Shown here in pieces: positions 1 to 8,803 of a stretch of DNA of 45,633 nucleotides. Positions within the stretch are counted from its first letter, which is position 1. Each line of letters begins with the position of its first letter. The notes beneath the pieces are model-generated. The model saw only the letters and a program-made list of their open reading frames with translations, did no database searches and was not told the origin of the DNA. Source of the DNA: an uncultured Clostridia bacterium (GTDB lineage: Bacteria > Bacillota > Clostridia > Oscillospirales > Ruminococcaceae); assembly GCA_944386455.1 (NCBI GenBank), contig CALXBC010000021.1:1-45633 (forward strand). Reading direction: 5' to 3'. The position numbers and the translations under genes were made by a program.

Positions 1-111
1 TTTCTTTGACTGCCTTTTTGAAACAGCACTTTTTATATTTCGGATTTTTTGAGTTTTCTTTTATTCAGTAGACATTAATTACTTTATTTTGACTTTTGGA
101 GGTATCCGGGC

Positions 112-969
112 ATGATTCAGGATTTTCATGAGATTTTTTCGCTGCTTGACCGGAATATTCCGGTCAGCGTTATGCTGTTTGATCGGGAAAGCGGCAGCTT
201 ATTTGAATCTCACTGGCATGAAAAATTTGAAATACTGGTGGTCTGTGAAGGAAATATGCAGGTCATTTGCGATGGCTGCGTCATCAATGCCAGAAAAGGA
301 GACATCGTATTTATCAATCCCTGCCAGCTGCACTCCGGAGTTGTAGGGGATTTGGGCGTTGTCTATTACTGCATCATTATGGAGCCCAATTTTTTGGTCA
401 GCATTAACATGGATGTATGTGATAAAACACTGCTGGAAATACAGAATTCCCGCATACGCATTTCTAATTTAATAAAAGATGATGAAATGTATCGTCTATT
501 AATGGGGGTAGTCTCTCAAAATAAGGAAAAAGAACCATACTATGAAATGTATATACGCTCTTATCTGATGCTCTTTATGAGTCAGGCAGTGAAAAAGCAT
601 CGAATGGAAAGCACACCCCGCGCGGGTACGATGGTGTCTCGTATCACATCGTACATAACGGAGCATTATGCTGAAAGCCTGTCCACCAAAGCGCTGTCAG
701 AGCAGTTTGGCTTTTCCTTGTCCTATTTCTGCCGTTATTTCAAAAAGGAGACGGGAGAAAAGGTTGTTGATTATATCAATGCTGTGCGGCTGAATAAGGC
801 CTGTGCACTTCTGCAGCAAACCGAGCTTCCGGTAACGGAAATCGCGCTTTTGGCAGGCTACACCAGTATCAACTATTTTAATCACCGTTTCCGTGCAAAG
901 CTGGGGTGTTCCCCGCTTCAGTTCAGAAAAGCAAAAAGCACAGATATGCAGTTGCTGTTGGAAGATTAG
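112..969 (+). CDS. AraC-family transcriptional regulator
   Basis: A 285-residue DNA-binding regulator. The N-terminal half reads as a cupin-like sensing domain (ESHWHEKFEILVVCEG near residue 30, then a beta-rich stretch with INPCQLHSG). The C-terminal ~100 residues carry the double helix-turn-helix of the AraC/XylS family (LSTKALSEQFGFSLSYFCRYFK, then LPVTEIALLAGYTSINYFNHRF). The start follows a TTTGGAGG ribosome binding site at 97-104. Such proteins usually bind a sugar or other small effector and activate a nearby catabolic operon. The target operon is not visible and may lie to the left of the window. The family is confident; the ligand is unknown. Confidence 0.9.
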   Translation: MIQDFHEIFSLLDRNIPVSVMLFDRESGSLFESHWHEKFEILVVCEGNMQVICDGCVINARKGDIVFINPCQLHSGVVGDLGVVYYCIIMEPNFLVSINMDVCDKTLLEIQNSRIRISNLIKDDEMYRLLMGVVSQNKEKEPYYEMYIRSYLMLFMSQAVKKHRMESTPRAGTMVSRITSYITEHYAESLSTKALSEQFGFSLSYFCRYFKKETGEKVVDYINAVRLNKACALLQQTELPVTEIALLAGYTSINYFNHRFRAKLGCSPLQFRKAKSTDMQLLLED

Positions 970-1054
970 ATCGGACTGGTCATTTTGAATGAAAATATCC
1001 CCCATTGATATCCTGCAATATAAACAAACTTTCGGCTGACGCACCAGTATGGTA

Positions 1055-1083
1055 TTACCTTACCGATAAAAAAGTGGTATGAT
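1055..1083 (+). promoter_or_regulatory. sigma-A promoter of the carD-like gene
   Basis: TTACCT at 1055-1060, a 17-bp spacer, and TATGAT at 1078-1083. Transcription would begin about 1090. This removes the ATG at 1079 as a start codon, because it lies inside the -10 element. Confidence 0.6.
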
Positions 1084-1120
1084 ATTAACAGAAAGAATTT
1101 ATCGGAAGGAAATGGTCATG

Positions 1121-1651
1121 ATGTTTCAAAAAGGGGATTTGGTCTCATATGGAATGGACGGGATTTACCGGATTGAAAAAATTGCCCGGATGTGCTTTTA
1201 CGGAGCATCGGAAGATTATTTTGTTCTTCGTTCAAATGGCAATCCTGATTCTACGATTTTTGTACCGGTTAACAACGAAAATTTAAAGAAAAAAATGAGG
1301 CGGATTTTGTCTCCTGATGAAATCTATGCTTTGATTCATGCAATGCCGGAGCAAAAATCGATTTGGATTGAGGATGAAAACGAGCGGAAGGAGAAATACC
1401 GTGAAATTTTGGCACGCGGAGACCGCAGTGAGCTGGTTCGCGTGATCAAAACCCTGTATTTACATCGTCAAAAACAAAATGAATCTGGAAAGAAACTCCA
1501 CTTGTCCGATGAACACTTTTTTAAAGAAGCGGAACGGATTTTGTATGAGGAATTTGCGCTGGTGCTTAAAATTCGGCCGGAACAGGTGCTTCCGTTTATT
1601 TTGGAGCAGATCGGCATAGACGCGAAAGAAGAGCCATCAGCTTTTGAATGA
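1121..1651 (+). CDS. CarD/CdnL-type transcriptional regulator
   Basis: A 176-residue protein that begins like the CarD/CdnL family: FQKGDLVSYGMDGIYRIE is the beta-barrel RNA polymerase-interacting domain also found in TRCF. The rest is mostly helical, as in CarD-type proteins that contact DNA near the -10 element and tune open-complex stability. The start is ATG 1121 or ATG 1118, both served by GGAAGGA at 1104-1110. An ATG at 1112 is too close to that site. The gene is monocistronic, between the AraC regulator and spoVT. Family assignment is good; its regulon is not visible. Confidence 0.8.
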   Translation: MFQKGDLVSYGMDGIYRIEKIARMCFYGASEDYFVLRSNGNPDSTIFVPVNNENLKKKMRRILSPDEIYALIHAMPEQKSIWIEDENERKEKYREILARGDRSELVRVIKTLYLHRQKQNESGKKLHLSDEHFFKEAERILYEEFALVLKIRPEQVLPFILEQIGIDAKEEPSAFE

Positions 1652-1692
1652 TAAAAGATTTCAATCACGACACTTATTTTTTTAAGGACATG

Positions 1693-1721
1693 GCATAAAA
1701 TTCCCGCAGTAGTAAATAATA
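1693..1721 (+). promoter_or_regulatory. candidate sigma-G (forespore) promoter of spoVT
   Basis: GCATA at 1693-1697, a 17-bp spacer and AATAATA at 1715-1721 fit the sigma-G pattern (GHATR / CATNMTA) with one mismatch in the -10. In Bacillus subtilis spoVT is a known sigma-G gene, which supports the reading. Inference from motif and gene identity. Confidence 0.5.
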
Positions 1722-1773
1722 GAAGCAGACACAGGCAAACGAATTATTTATGAGAGCGGGAGGAACAAAAAAG

Positions 1774-2304
1774 ATGAAAGCGACAGGTATTGTCAGAAGA
1801 ATTGATGATCTCGGCAGGGTGGTCATGCCGAAAGAGATACGCCGGACCATGCGTATTCGTGAGGGTGACCCTTTAGAGATTTATACAAATAATGATGGTG
1901 AAGTGATTTTCAAAAAATATTCTCCGATCGGAGAATTGTCCACGTTTTCTGCCCAATTTGCGGAGGCTCTTAACAAGGTGGGCGGGCTGCCGGCAGTGAT
2001 CTGTGACAGAGATCATATTGTTGCGGTAGCAGGAGTTCCCAAAAAGGAGCTGCTGGAGCGAAGAATTTCTGCTGAAATGGAAGATGCGCTGGAACGCCGC
2101 AAGACGATTTCACTTTCAGAAGAAAGCATCCAGCCGGTTGAAGGATGTGAACGGCAGATTTCTGTCGGCTGCCCGATTCTGTCGGCTGGAGATGTAGCCG
2201 GAGCGGTGATGTTTATCACCTCCGACGGCCAGAAAGCGGATGAGGCACAAACAAAGCTGGTACAGGCTGCTGCGCTTTTTTTAGGAAAACAAATGGAATC
2301 TTAA
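1774..2304 (+). CDS. spoVT: stage V sporulation protein T
   Basis: A 176-residue forespore transcription regulator that modulates sigma-G-dependent genes. The N-terminal AbrB-type swapped-hairpin DNA-binding domain is nearly canonical (MKATGIVRRIDDLGRVVMPK, residues 1-20, then RIREGDPLEIYTNNDGEVIFKKYSP). The C-terminal ~110 residues form the GAF-like domain of SpoVT. The length agrees with the ~178 residues of the Bacillus protein. ATG 1774 is preceded by GGGAGGA at 1758-1764; an upstream in-frame ATG at 1750 would add eight residues absent from the family and has no ribosome binding site. Confidence 0.95.
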   Translation: MKATGIVRRIDDLGRVVMPKEIRRTMRIREGDPLEIYTNNDGEVIFKKYSPIGELSTFSAQFAEALNKVGGLPAVICDRDHIVAVAGVPKKELLERRISAEMEDALERRKTISLSEESIQPVEGCERQISVGCPILSAGDVAGAVMFITSDGQKADEAQTKLVQAAALFLGKQMES

Positions 2305-2322
2305 AAAATTTGGAAAAAGGGG

Positions 2323-2351
2323 TTGCATTTTTTAAACAGCCGTGGTATACT
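2323..2351 (+). promoter_or_regulatory. sigma-A promoter of the rimP-nusA-infB operon
   Basis: TTGCAT (2323-2328), a 17-bp spacer and TATACT (2346-2351) give a strong vegetative promoter. It lies just after spoVT and before the rimP leader; transcription would start about 2358. Confidence 0.8.
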
Positions 2352-2378
2352 GTCTATAGTTTCAATAGTCTGAGGTGG

Positions 2379-2403
2379 AAAGACTGGGCGCTGCCCAGTC
2401 TTT
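2379..2403 (+). promoter_or_regulatory. rimP leader hairpin
   Basis: AAAGACTGGGC (2379-2389) pairs perfectly with GCCCAGTCTTT (2393-2403) around a 3-nt loop. It lies about 20 nt after the predicted transcription start and 12 nt before the ribosome binding site of rimP. The tail (CCTTTAT) is a weak U-tract, so it could be an attenuator, an mRNA-stabilising 5' hairpin or a protein-binding site. Confidence 0.65.
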
Positions 2404-2429
2404 CCTTTATGTTGAAGGGGAGGTTGCAT

Positions 2430-2912
2430 GTGGGAAAAAAAGGCGGCAATACGGTTGCACAGGTCACAGAGCTGGTGCGGCCGATCGTGGACGAGCTGGG
2501 ACTTTATCTTTGGGATGTCCGCTTTGAAAAAGAAGGAGCCGACTGGTATCTGAGAATCTTCATCGACAGTGATGACGGTATTACGCTGGATGATTGTGAG
2601 GCGGTCAGCCGTCCGCTGAGCAAGCTGCTGGACGAGACGGATCCGATCGAGCAGTCCTATTATCTGGAGGTGTCTTCTCCCGGAATGGAACGGGAGCTGA
2701 GAAAACCTGAGCACTTTGAGGTGTGTATCGGTGATCTTGTATTGGTAAAGCTGATACGTCTGCAGAATGGGATACGAGAGTTTACCGGCGTACTGTCCGG
2801 TTATCAGGACGGAAGTCTGACCCTTGCACTTGAAAACGGAGAACAGAGCTTTTCTGTTTCCGACTGTGCATATGTCAGACTGGTCGATGACTTTGATATG
2901 GAAACGATTTAA
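2430..2912 (+). CDS. rimP: ribosome maturation factor RimP
   Basis: A 160-residue protein needed for maturation of the 30S subunit. Recognisable family features are the N-terminal RimP fold (VRPIVDELGLYLWDVRFEKEG, residues ~14-34), the motif YYLEVSSPGMERELRKPEHF in the middle, and a C-terminal SH3-like barrel. The start is GTG 2430, 6 nt after AAGGGGAGG (2415-2423). The upstream in-frame extension would read through the promoter and the leader hairpin and is not part of the protein. It is the first gene of the nusA-infB operon, the usual order in Firmicutes. Confidence 0.93.
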   Translation: MGKKGGNTVAQVTELVRPIVDELGLYLWDVRFEKEGADWYLRIFIDSDDGITLDDCEAVSRPLSKLLDETDPIEQSYYLEVSSPGMERELRKPEHFEVCIGDLVLVKLIRLQNGIREFTGVLSGYQDGSLTLALENGEQSFSVSDCAYVRLVDDFDMETI

Positions 2913-2934
2913 TATTTTTATACAGAAAGGGTGT

Positions 2935-2950
2935 TGGCCCGGCTGGGCCA
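2935..2950 (+). promoter_or_regulatory. hairpin between the nusA ribosome binding site and start
   Basis: TGGCCC (2935-2940) pairs with GGGCCA (2945-2950) over a GGCT loop. The only good Shine-Dalgarno-like sequence (AGAAAGGG, 2924-2931) lies upstream of this stem, 30 nt from ATG 2962. Folding the stem would bring it to about 14 nt. Confidence 0.5.
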
Positions 2951-2961
2951 GAGTGATCATC

Positions 2962-4023
2962 ATGAATAATGAGTTTTTTGACGCATTGTCACTGCTGGAA
3001 AAAGAAAAGGGCGTTCCGGCAGATTATCTGCTGGAAAAAATCAAAGCAGCAATCGTGATTGCAGTGAAACGTGATTTCGGCGGTTTGGAAGCCGTCAATG
3101 TGGAGATCGAGCCGGAAACAAGAAAATTTAAGGTTTCCATCATAAAGGACGTTGTGGATGAGGTAGAGGATCCTGTTACTCAAATCAGCGTGGACGAAGC
3201 ACGGAAATATAACAAAAAGGCACAGGCCGGCTCTCCGGTAGAGATTAAGCTCGAGCCCAAGCAGTTCGGACGGATTGCAGCCCAGACCGCAAAGCATGTG
3301 ATCCGTCAGGGAATCCGTGAGGGAGAGCGGGAACAGATTTTGGCTCAGTATGAAAGTAAGCTCAATGAGGTCGTGACCGCGGTTGTTGAAAAAATTGACC
3401 CAAGAACAGGAAATGCCACGATTGAGATTGATAAAAATGAAGCGGTGCTGTTCAAAAATGAGCAGCTTCCGGGAGAAGAACTGACAGAAGGCCAGCGGAT
3501 CAAGGTATATGTTGCAGATGTCTTGAATTCGGACAAAAGATGCAGCCTGAAAGTATCACGCACTCATAAGGATTTAGTGAAACGGCTTTTTGAAATGGAG
3601 GTTCCTGAAATCTATGATGGAACTGTGGAAGTGAAAGCGATTTCACGGGAAGCCGGCTCCCGGACGAAGATTGCGGTATACAGCAAGGATGAAAATGTGG
3701 ACGCTGTCGGCGCCTGCATCGGGCCGAAAAGAAGCCGCGTTTCCAATATCGTGGAGGAACTGAATGGGGAGAAGATCGACATTGTACGATACAGTGAAGA
3801 TCCGGTTGAGTTTATTTCCCAGGCATTGTCTCCCGCAGAAGTAGTCAGTGTTGAGATTTTAGACGGCGAAGCCCGTTCCTGTCGTGTCAGGGTGCCGGAT
3901 CATCAGCTTTCTCTGGCCATTGGCAACAAAGGTCAAAACGCCAAGCTCGCTGCAAGACTGACCGGATATAAAATTGACATCCGGCCGGAAAGCGGTTTCT
4001 TTGGCGAAGACGAGGAAGAATAA
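2962..4023 (+). CDS. nusA: transcription termination/antitermination factor NusA
   Basis: A 353-residue RNA polymerase-associated factor controlling pausing, termination and antitermination. Order: N-terminal RNAP-binding domain (MNNEFFDALSLLEKEKGVP), S1 domain (around EGQRIKVYVADVL), then KH1 and KH2 (GACIGPKRSRVSNIVEELNGE and LAIGNKGQNAKLAARLTG). As in most Firmicutes there is no C-terminal acidic repeat. ATG 2962 matches the family start. An in-frame GTG at 2953 would add three residues and cannot be ruled out, because the Shine-Dalgarno sequence is unusually far away. Second gene of the operon. Confidence 0.94.
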   Translation: MNNEFFDALSLLEKEKGVPADYLLEKIKAAIVIAVKRDFGGLEAVNVEIEPETRKFKVSIIKDVVDEVEDPVTQISVDEARKYNKKAQAGSPVEIKLEPKQFGRIAAQTAKHVIRQGIREGEREQILAQYESKLNEVVTAVVEKIDPRTGNATIEIDKNEAVLFKNEQLPGEELTEGQRIKVYVADVLNSDKRCSLKVSRTHKDLVKRLFEMEVPEIYDGTVEVKAISREAGSRTKIAVYSKDENVDAVGACIGPKRSRVSNIVEELNGEKIDIVRYSEDPVEFISQALSPAEVVSVEILDGEARSCRVRVPDHQLSLAIGNKGQNAKLAARLTGYKIDIRPESGFFGEDEEE

Positions 4024-4061
4024 TACAGACGCGTTACAGCAGAGAAAGAGGGTGGCAGCCG

Positions 4062-4358
4062 GTGCAGAAGAAACATATTCCGCTGCGGATGTGCAGCGGA
4101 TGCGGAGAGATGAAGCCGAAACGGGAGCTTGTCCGAGTGGTCAGATCAAAGGAAGGAGAAATTTCTCTTGATCTGACGGGGAAAAAGGCAGGCCGCGGCG
4201 CATATATATGCAGTGATGTGGAATGCCTGAAAAAAGCGCGGAAGGCCAAAAGACTGGAACGCTCCTTTTCCGCCAAAATTCCGGATGAAATCTATGACGA
4301 GCTGGAGCGGCAGCTGGAACAGCAGGCATCTGCCGGAGGTGGATCGGAAAAAGAATGA
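4062..4358 (+). CDS. rnpM: YlxR/RnpM RNA-binding protein
   Basis: A 98-residue protein of the DUF448 (YlxR) family; the Bacillus member has been described as a modulator of RNase P. Visible signatures are LRMCSGCGEMKPKREL near the start and the GKKAGRGAYIC loop in the middle. The start is GTG 4062, preceded by GAGGGTGG (4047-4054). It lies 38 nt after nusA, and its stop overlaps the start of ylxQ in an ATGA junction, implying translational coupling. Confidence 0.88.
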   Translation: MQKKHIPLRMCSGCGEMKPKRELVRVVRSKEGEISLDLTGKKAGRGAYICSDVECLKKARKAKRLERSFSAKIPDEIYDELERQLEQQASAGGGSEKE

Positions 4359-4708
4359 ACCGGCCTGAGAAAACCATGGAAAAACTGGTGTCGGCATTGA
4401 CCCTGTCCCAAAAGGCCAGACGGCTGGTGGTGGGTTTTGATGCTGTAAAAGAAGCAATTTTAAACCAGACTGCAAAGCTGGTGCTGCTGTCGGATGATGT
4501 TTCTCCAAAGACCAGAAAAGAAGCGGAATATCTTTGTCAAACACATCATGTCATGCTGCGGATTCTTCCGTTTAAAATGGATGAGCTTTGGTACTTATTG
4601 GGAAGAAAAGCAGGTGTGTTGTCAGTCATAGACAAGGGATTTGCGGAGAAAATACTGGCGCTGCTAGAGATTTGTCTGAGGGAAGAAAGGATTGGTCACA
4701 ACATATGA
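4355..4708 (+). CDS. ylxQ: L7Ae/L30e-type ribosomal protein YlxQ
   Basis: A 117-residue protein of the L7Ae/L30e/S12e/Gadd45 family, which binds kink-turn RNAs. The family core shows as [20 protein letters not shown] followed by [25 protein letters not shown] 4355 overlaps the rnpM stop (ATGA), and its own stop overlaps ATG 4705 of infB in the same way, so three genes are tightly coupled. The place between ylxR and infB is the standard one in Firmicutes. Its exact RNA target is not known. Confidence 0.85.
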   Translation: MNRPEKTMEKLVSALTLSQKARRLVVGFDAVKEAILNQTAKLVLLSDDVSPKTRKEAEYLCQTHHVMLRILPFKMDELWYLLGRKAGVLSVIDKGFAEKILALLEICLREERIGHNI

Positions 4709-7266
4709 CGATTAAATACAGAGTTCATGAGGTCGCAAAGGATCTCAACGTTCCGGCCAAGGATATTATCGAACTGCTGGCAAAGCAATTCGATGGGGTC
4801 AAAAAGAATATGACAGCCCTGGCGGAAGAAGAACTGAGCTATATCTTTGAATATTACACACAAAATAATCAAGTCAAGGACTTGAATGCGTATTTTGCAT
4901 CCAGAAATGTTCAAAAGGAAAAAACAGTCAAACAACAGGAAAAGCCCGCGCCAAAACAGGAGGAGAAACCTGCCCCTAAAAAGGCAGAACCGGAACAAGC
5001 AAAGGAAAAACCGCAAAAGGAAAAGCCTGCTGCAGAGAAAAAGGCAGAACCTGCCAAGGAAAAGCAGTCCGCCGCGAAGCCGCAGCCTGCTGCCGAGCAG
5101 CCCAAGAAGCAGACGCAGGAGCAGCCGCGGAAAGAAAAAGCAAGCAAGCCGCAGCCGTATCGTCCGCAGCAGCCTGCCAAGCCATCGCTTCAGATCGACA
5201 GTAAGGCATTCGAGGAAGGCGCCAGACTGGCTGCGCAGAAGCATAAAAAGCCGCAGGGACAGCAGGAACAGAAAAATGTACAGCCTGTGGAACGTACAGT
5301 GCGCCATGTCGATACCCGTGCGGCACATGTGAATCTGGATAAATACAATGAAAAATATGACAATATTGCCTCTGAGGGACGGGTCAAGGAAAACTACCAG
5401 AAGAAACAGAAGCTGACGCAAAAATCCCATCAGCGTGCAAAACAGCAGTTCAGCCATAAAAAAGAAACTGAGGCGGAAAAGCTGAAACGCTTGGCGTTGG
5501 AACGGGCCAGAAAGCAGCAGCTGAAGGTCAGTATTCCGGATGAGATCGTTGTGTCAGAGCTGGCGCAGCGGCTAAAGGTCACCGCATCTGAGGTCATCAA
5601 AAAGTTGATGGGTCTGGGAGTAATGGCGTCGTTAAATGAAACAATAGATTTTGATACCGCTTCTTTGGTAGCGATGGAACTCGGTGCCAAGGTGGAAAAA
5701 GAAGTGGTCGTTACGATCGAGGAACGGCTGTTTGATGAAACTGAAGACGAGGCCGGCGATCTCTTTGAACGCAGTCCGGTTGTAGTCGTTATGGGACATG
5801 TTGACCACGGAAAAACTTCTTTGCTGGATGCGATCCGCAAGGAGCATGTCACTGCGACGGAAGCAGGCGGAATCACCCAGCATATCGGCGCCTATCAGGT
5901 CAATGTAGGCGGGAAGAATATTACCTTCTTGGATACGCCGGGACACGAGGCGTTTACCGCAATGCGTGCGCGCGGCGCTTCCATTACGGATATCGCTGTT
6001 TTGGTTGTAGCGGCAGACGACGGGATCATGCCGCAGACGGTGGAAGCCATCAACCATGCCAAGGCTGCCAATGTTTCCATTATTGTAGCGATTAATAAAA
6101 TGGATAAGCCGGATGCAAATCCGGATAGAGTCAAACAGGAACTGACCGAATATGAGCTGGTGCCTGAGGAATGGGGCGGTGATGTTCCCTGTATCCCGGT
6201 GTCCGCTGTAACAGGGCAGGGAATTGACGATCTGCTGGAAATGATTAATCTGGTCGCTGAGGTCAAGGAACTGAAAGCAAATCCTAACCGTATGGCAAAA
6301 GGCGCAGTTATTGAAGCACGTCTTGACAAGGGCCGTGGCCCTGTTGCAACCGTACTGGTACAGAACGGCACCCTCAAGCTTGGTGATATTCTGATTGCCG
6401 GTACCTCTGTCGGTCATGTACGGGCTATGATCAATGACAAGGGTGAAGCCGTACAGTCTGCAGGACCATCTATGCCGGTCGAAATCACCGGTCTGGCTGA
6501 AGTACCTTCCGCCGGAGACGTTTTCAACGCGGTTGAGAATGAACGCCTTGCGCGCGAGCTGGTGGAGCAGCGGAAGCATCATGAGAAAGAAGAAATCTTC
6601 AACGCTTATCAGAAGGTGACGCTGGATAACCTGTTCAGCCAGATTGAAGAAGGCGAAATGAAGGAACTGCCGATAATCGTAAAGGCCGATGTACAGGGCT
6701 CGGTAGAAGCAGTGAAGCAGTCATTGGAGAAGCTGTCAAATGATGAAGTACGCGTGCGGGTGATCCATGGAGCGGTCGGAGCGATTTCCAAGTCGGATGT
6801 GATGCTGGCAAACGCTTCGAATGCAATTATCATTGGCTTTAACGTCCGTCCTGACCCGGTTGCACAAAATGATGCCAAGGAAGAAAATGTGGAGCTCCGT
6901 TTGTACCGTGTTATTTATGATGCGATCGAGGATGTCGAGCAGGCGATGAAGGGTATGCTGGCTCCCAAGACGAGAGAGGTTGCGCTTGGACGTGCCGAGG
7001 TTCGTGAGGTTTATAAGATCACCAATGTTGGCACTGTGGCAGGCTGCTATGTTCTGGAGGGCAAGGTCGCCCGTTCTGCACTGATTCGTCTGGTGCGCGA
7101 CGGTATCGTACTGACAGAGGATAAAATTGCGTCGCTGAAACGCTTTAAGGACGACCAGAAGGAAGTCGCGCAGGGCTATGAATGCGGTATCGGACTGGAA
7201 AAGTACAGTGATATCAAGGTTGGCGATATCTTTGAGAGCTTTATCATTGAGGAATATCGCGATTAA
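4705..7266 (+). CDS. infB: translation initiation factor IF-2
   Basis: An 853-residue GTPase that places initiator tRNA on the 30S subunit. Order: an N-terminal IF2_N helical domain ([20 protein letters not shown]), a long K/P/Q/E-rich linker (about residues 75-190), a second IF2_N domain, then the G domain with GHVDHGKT (~364), DTPGHEAFT (~411) and NKMD (~465), followed by beta-barrel and C-terminal tRNA-binding domains. ATG 4705 has GAGGGAAGAAAGG upstream and overlaps the ylxQ stop. The low-complexity linker creates long spurious antisense frames. Confidence 0.97.
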   Translation: MTIKYRVHEVAKDLNVPAKDIIELLAKQFDGVKKNMTALAEEELSYIFEYYTQNNQVKDLNAYFASRNVQKEKTVKQQEKPAPKQEEKPAPKKAEPEQAKEKPQKEKPAAEKKAEPAKEKQSAAKPQPAAEQPKKQTQEQPRKEKASKPQPYRPQQPAKPSLQIDSKAFEEGARLAAQKHKKPQGQQEQKNVQPVERTVRHVDTRAAHVNLDKYNEKYDNIASEGRVKENYQKKQKLTQKSHQRAKQQFSHKKETEAEKLKRLALERARKQQLKVSIPDEIVVSELAQRLKVTASEVIKKLMGLGVMASLNETIDFDTASLVAMELGAKVEKEVVVTIEERLFDETEDEAGDLFERSPVVVVMGHVDHGKTSLLDAIRKEHVTATEAGGITQHIGAYQVNVGGKNITFLDTPGHEAFTAMRARGASITDIAVLVVAADDGIMPQTVEAINHAKAANVSIIVAINKMDKPDANPDRVKQELTEYELVPEEWGGDVPCIPVSAVTGQGIDDLLEMINLVAEVKELKANPNRMAKGAVIEARLDKGRGPVATVLVQNGTLKLGDILIAGTSVGHVRAMINDKGEAVQSAGPSMPVEITGLAEVPSAGDVFNAVENERLARELVEQRKHHEKEEIFNAYQKVTLDNLFSQIEEGEMKELPIIVKADVQGSVEAVKQSLEKLSNDEVRVRVIHGAVGAISKSDVMLANASNAIIIGFNVRPDPVAQNDAKEENVELRLYRVIYDAIEDVEQAMKGMLAPKTREVALGRAEVREVYKITNVGTVAGCYVLEGKVARSALIRLVRDGIVLTEDKIASLKRFKDDQKEVAQGYECGIGLEKYSDIKVGDIFESFIIEEYRD

Positions 7267-7349
7267 AAACAGGCTATGCCTTTCGCTTTCTTTTGGTGCT
7301 GTTCCATTCAGGAGAAAGACAGAGCCTGGAATAGAAGGGAAAGAAAGCA

Positions 7350-7703
7350 ATGGCAAATTACAAACTAGTGAGATTGTCCGAGGATATCAAACGGGAACTG
7401 AGCGCGATGCTGCGGGAGTTAAAAGACCCGCGCATCAGCAGCCTGCTCAGCATTATCCGCGTCGAGGTTTCCGGAGACCTGTCCTATTGTACGGTCCATG
7501 TCAGTGCAATTGAAGGCGCTGAAAAAACAGAAGAATCTGTCGGAGGACTGAAAAGTGCGGCTGGTTTTATTCGGCGGGAGCTGACCGCTCGTTTACATCT
7601 GAGAAAATGCCCGGAGATGCGATTTGTTGCTGACCACTCGATTGAGCATAGTGCGCAGATCAATAAGCTGCTGCAGGATGTATCCGAAGGAAAAAATAAG
7701 TAA
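7350..7703 (+). CDS. rbfA: ribosome-binding factor A
   Basis: A 117-residue KH-like protein that binds the 30S subunit and helps process the 5' end of 16S rRNA, important in the cold. The family signature is clear: the start (YKLVRLSEDIKRELSAMLRE), the segment LKDPRISSLLSIIRVEVSGD, and the later part with HVSAIEG. ATG 7350 follows AGAAGGGAAAG. The 83-nt gap after infB holds a possible long-range stem (AGGCT/AGCCT with inner CTTTCT/AGAAAG). Confidence 0.93.
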   Translation: MANYKLVRLSEDIKRELSAMLRELKDPRISSLLSIIRVEVSGDLSYCTVHVSAIEGAEKTEESVGGLKSAAGFIRRELTARLHLRKCPEMRFVADHSIEHSAQINKLLQDVSEGKNK

Positions 7704-7841
7704 CAGGCAGTATTTCCCGTCCTGTAATGTGCGTCGGACAGAGAAAACAGGAGACTGCGGCATGATGCGGTATTCTGTTTGGTTTGTCCGATGCCGGCTA
7801 AACGGAGAAGAAATGAACTGGTGAAGGAAAGAGAGTGTAGC

Positions 7842-8798
7842 ATGAGAGTTCAATTGGATGAAACAGCGGCGTTTCTGAAAGAGCGGGATGACTTTTTGAT
7901 CCTGTGTCATCAGAGCCCGGACGGTGATACCATGGGCAGCGCTTTCGCTCTGTATTTTGCATTGCTTCAGCTAGGAAAGCGGGCACAGATTGCGTGCGCA
8001 GACGGTTTTCCGGAGCGTTTTCGACTCTGTCCTCTCCCGGAATTTGCCGGGTTTGAACCCCAAACGGTGGTAGCAGTCGATGTTGCAGACAGTAAGCTTC
8101 TTGGCGCGGCGATGATATCATATGCTGACCGTGTTGCACTTTGCATTGACCATCACCCTACCAATACCCATTATGCCAAAAGACTGCTCCTTTCGGAACG
8201 GGCCGCTGCAACCTGTGAGATTGTCTACCATCTGCTTGGTGTGCTTGGAACGGACATCACGCCTTTAATCGCCAGCTTTCTGTATATGGGAATATCAACT
8301 GACACCGGATGCTTTAAATTCAGCAATACCACGGCTGAAACCCATCTGGCTGCGGCAGAGCTGATGAAGCTTGGCGCAGACTATCTTTCAATCAATGTCC
8401 GCTTTTTTGATACAAAATCCAAGGGACGGCTTTTGGTGGAACGGCAGGCGCTGGAATCGATCCGTTTCTTTTTTGCAGAACGATGCGCGCTGATGGTGAT
8501 TTCCAGAAAGATGATCACGACATCCGGAGCGGATGAAAGTGAACTGGATGGCGTCAGCGCCATTCCGCGTCAGATCGAGGGAGTTCAGGTTGGAGTTACG
8601 CTGCGGGAAAGAGAAGACGGAAAATTTAAGGTATCAGTGCGCACAGGTGAAAGCGTGGATGCGTCAAAGATCTGTAAACTGCTGGGCGGCGGCGGCCATA
8701 TGCGTGCTTCCGGCTGCGTTGTGGACGGCAGCTGTGAGACGGCTGTGCAAAAGATTGTACAGGCTGTTGCGGACAGCACAGGATGGAACGGGGATTAG
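7842..8798 (+). CDS. nrnA: DHH-family oligoribonuclease / pAp phosphatase NrnA
   Basis: A 318-residue DHH-DHHA1 phosphoesterase that degrades nanoRNA and dephosphorylates 3'-phosphoadenosine 5'-phosphate. Metal-binding motifs are in order: SPDGDTMGSAFAL (N-terminus), VDVAD, CIDHHPTN (the DHH motif) and DTGCFKFSNT. The DHHA1 domain ends with LGGGGHMRASGCVV. ATG 7842 follows GAAGGAAAGAGAG. Lying between rbfA and truB is the usual arrangement. The 138-nt gap before it holds no convincing gene. Confidence 0.93.
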   Translation: MRVQLDETAAFLKERDDFLILCHQSPDGDTMGSAFALYFALLQLGKRAQIACADGFPERFRLCPLPEFAGFEPQTVVAVDVADSKLLGAAMISYADRVALCIDHHPTNTHYAKRLLLSERAAATCEIVYHLLGVLGTDITPLIASFLYMGISTDTGCFKFSNTTAETHLAAAELMKLGADYLSINVRFFDTKSKGRLLVERQALESIRFFFAERCALMVISRKMITTSGADESELDGVSAIPRQIEGVQVGVTLREREDGKFKVSVRTGESVDASKICKLLGGGGHMRASGCVVDGSCETAVQKIVQAVADSTGWNGD

Positions 8799-8803
8799 GC
8801 TGA

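Noticed and set aside
2310-2429. N-terminal extension of RimP
   Set aside because: The extension would be encoded across the promoter and leader hairpin; GTG 2430 has a proper ribosome binding site.
4696-5457. Large minus-strand frame rich in Leu/Phe/Arg opposite infB
   Set aside because: It is the antisense of the K/P/Q/E-rich IF-2 linker.
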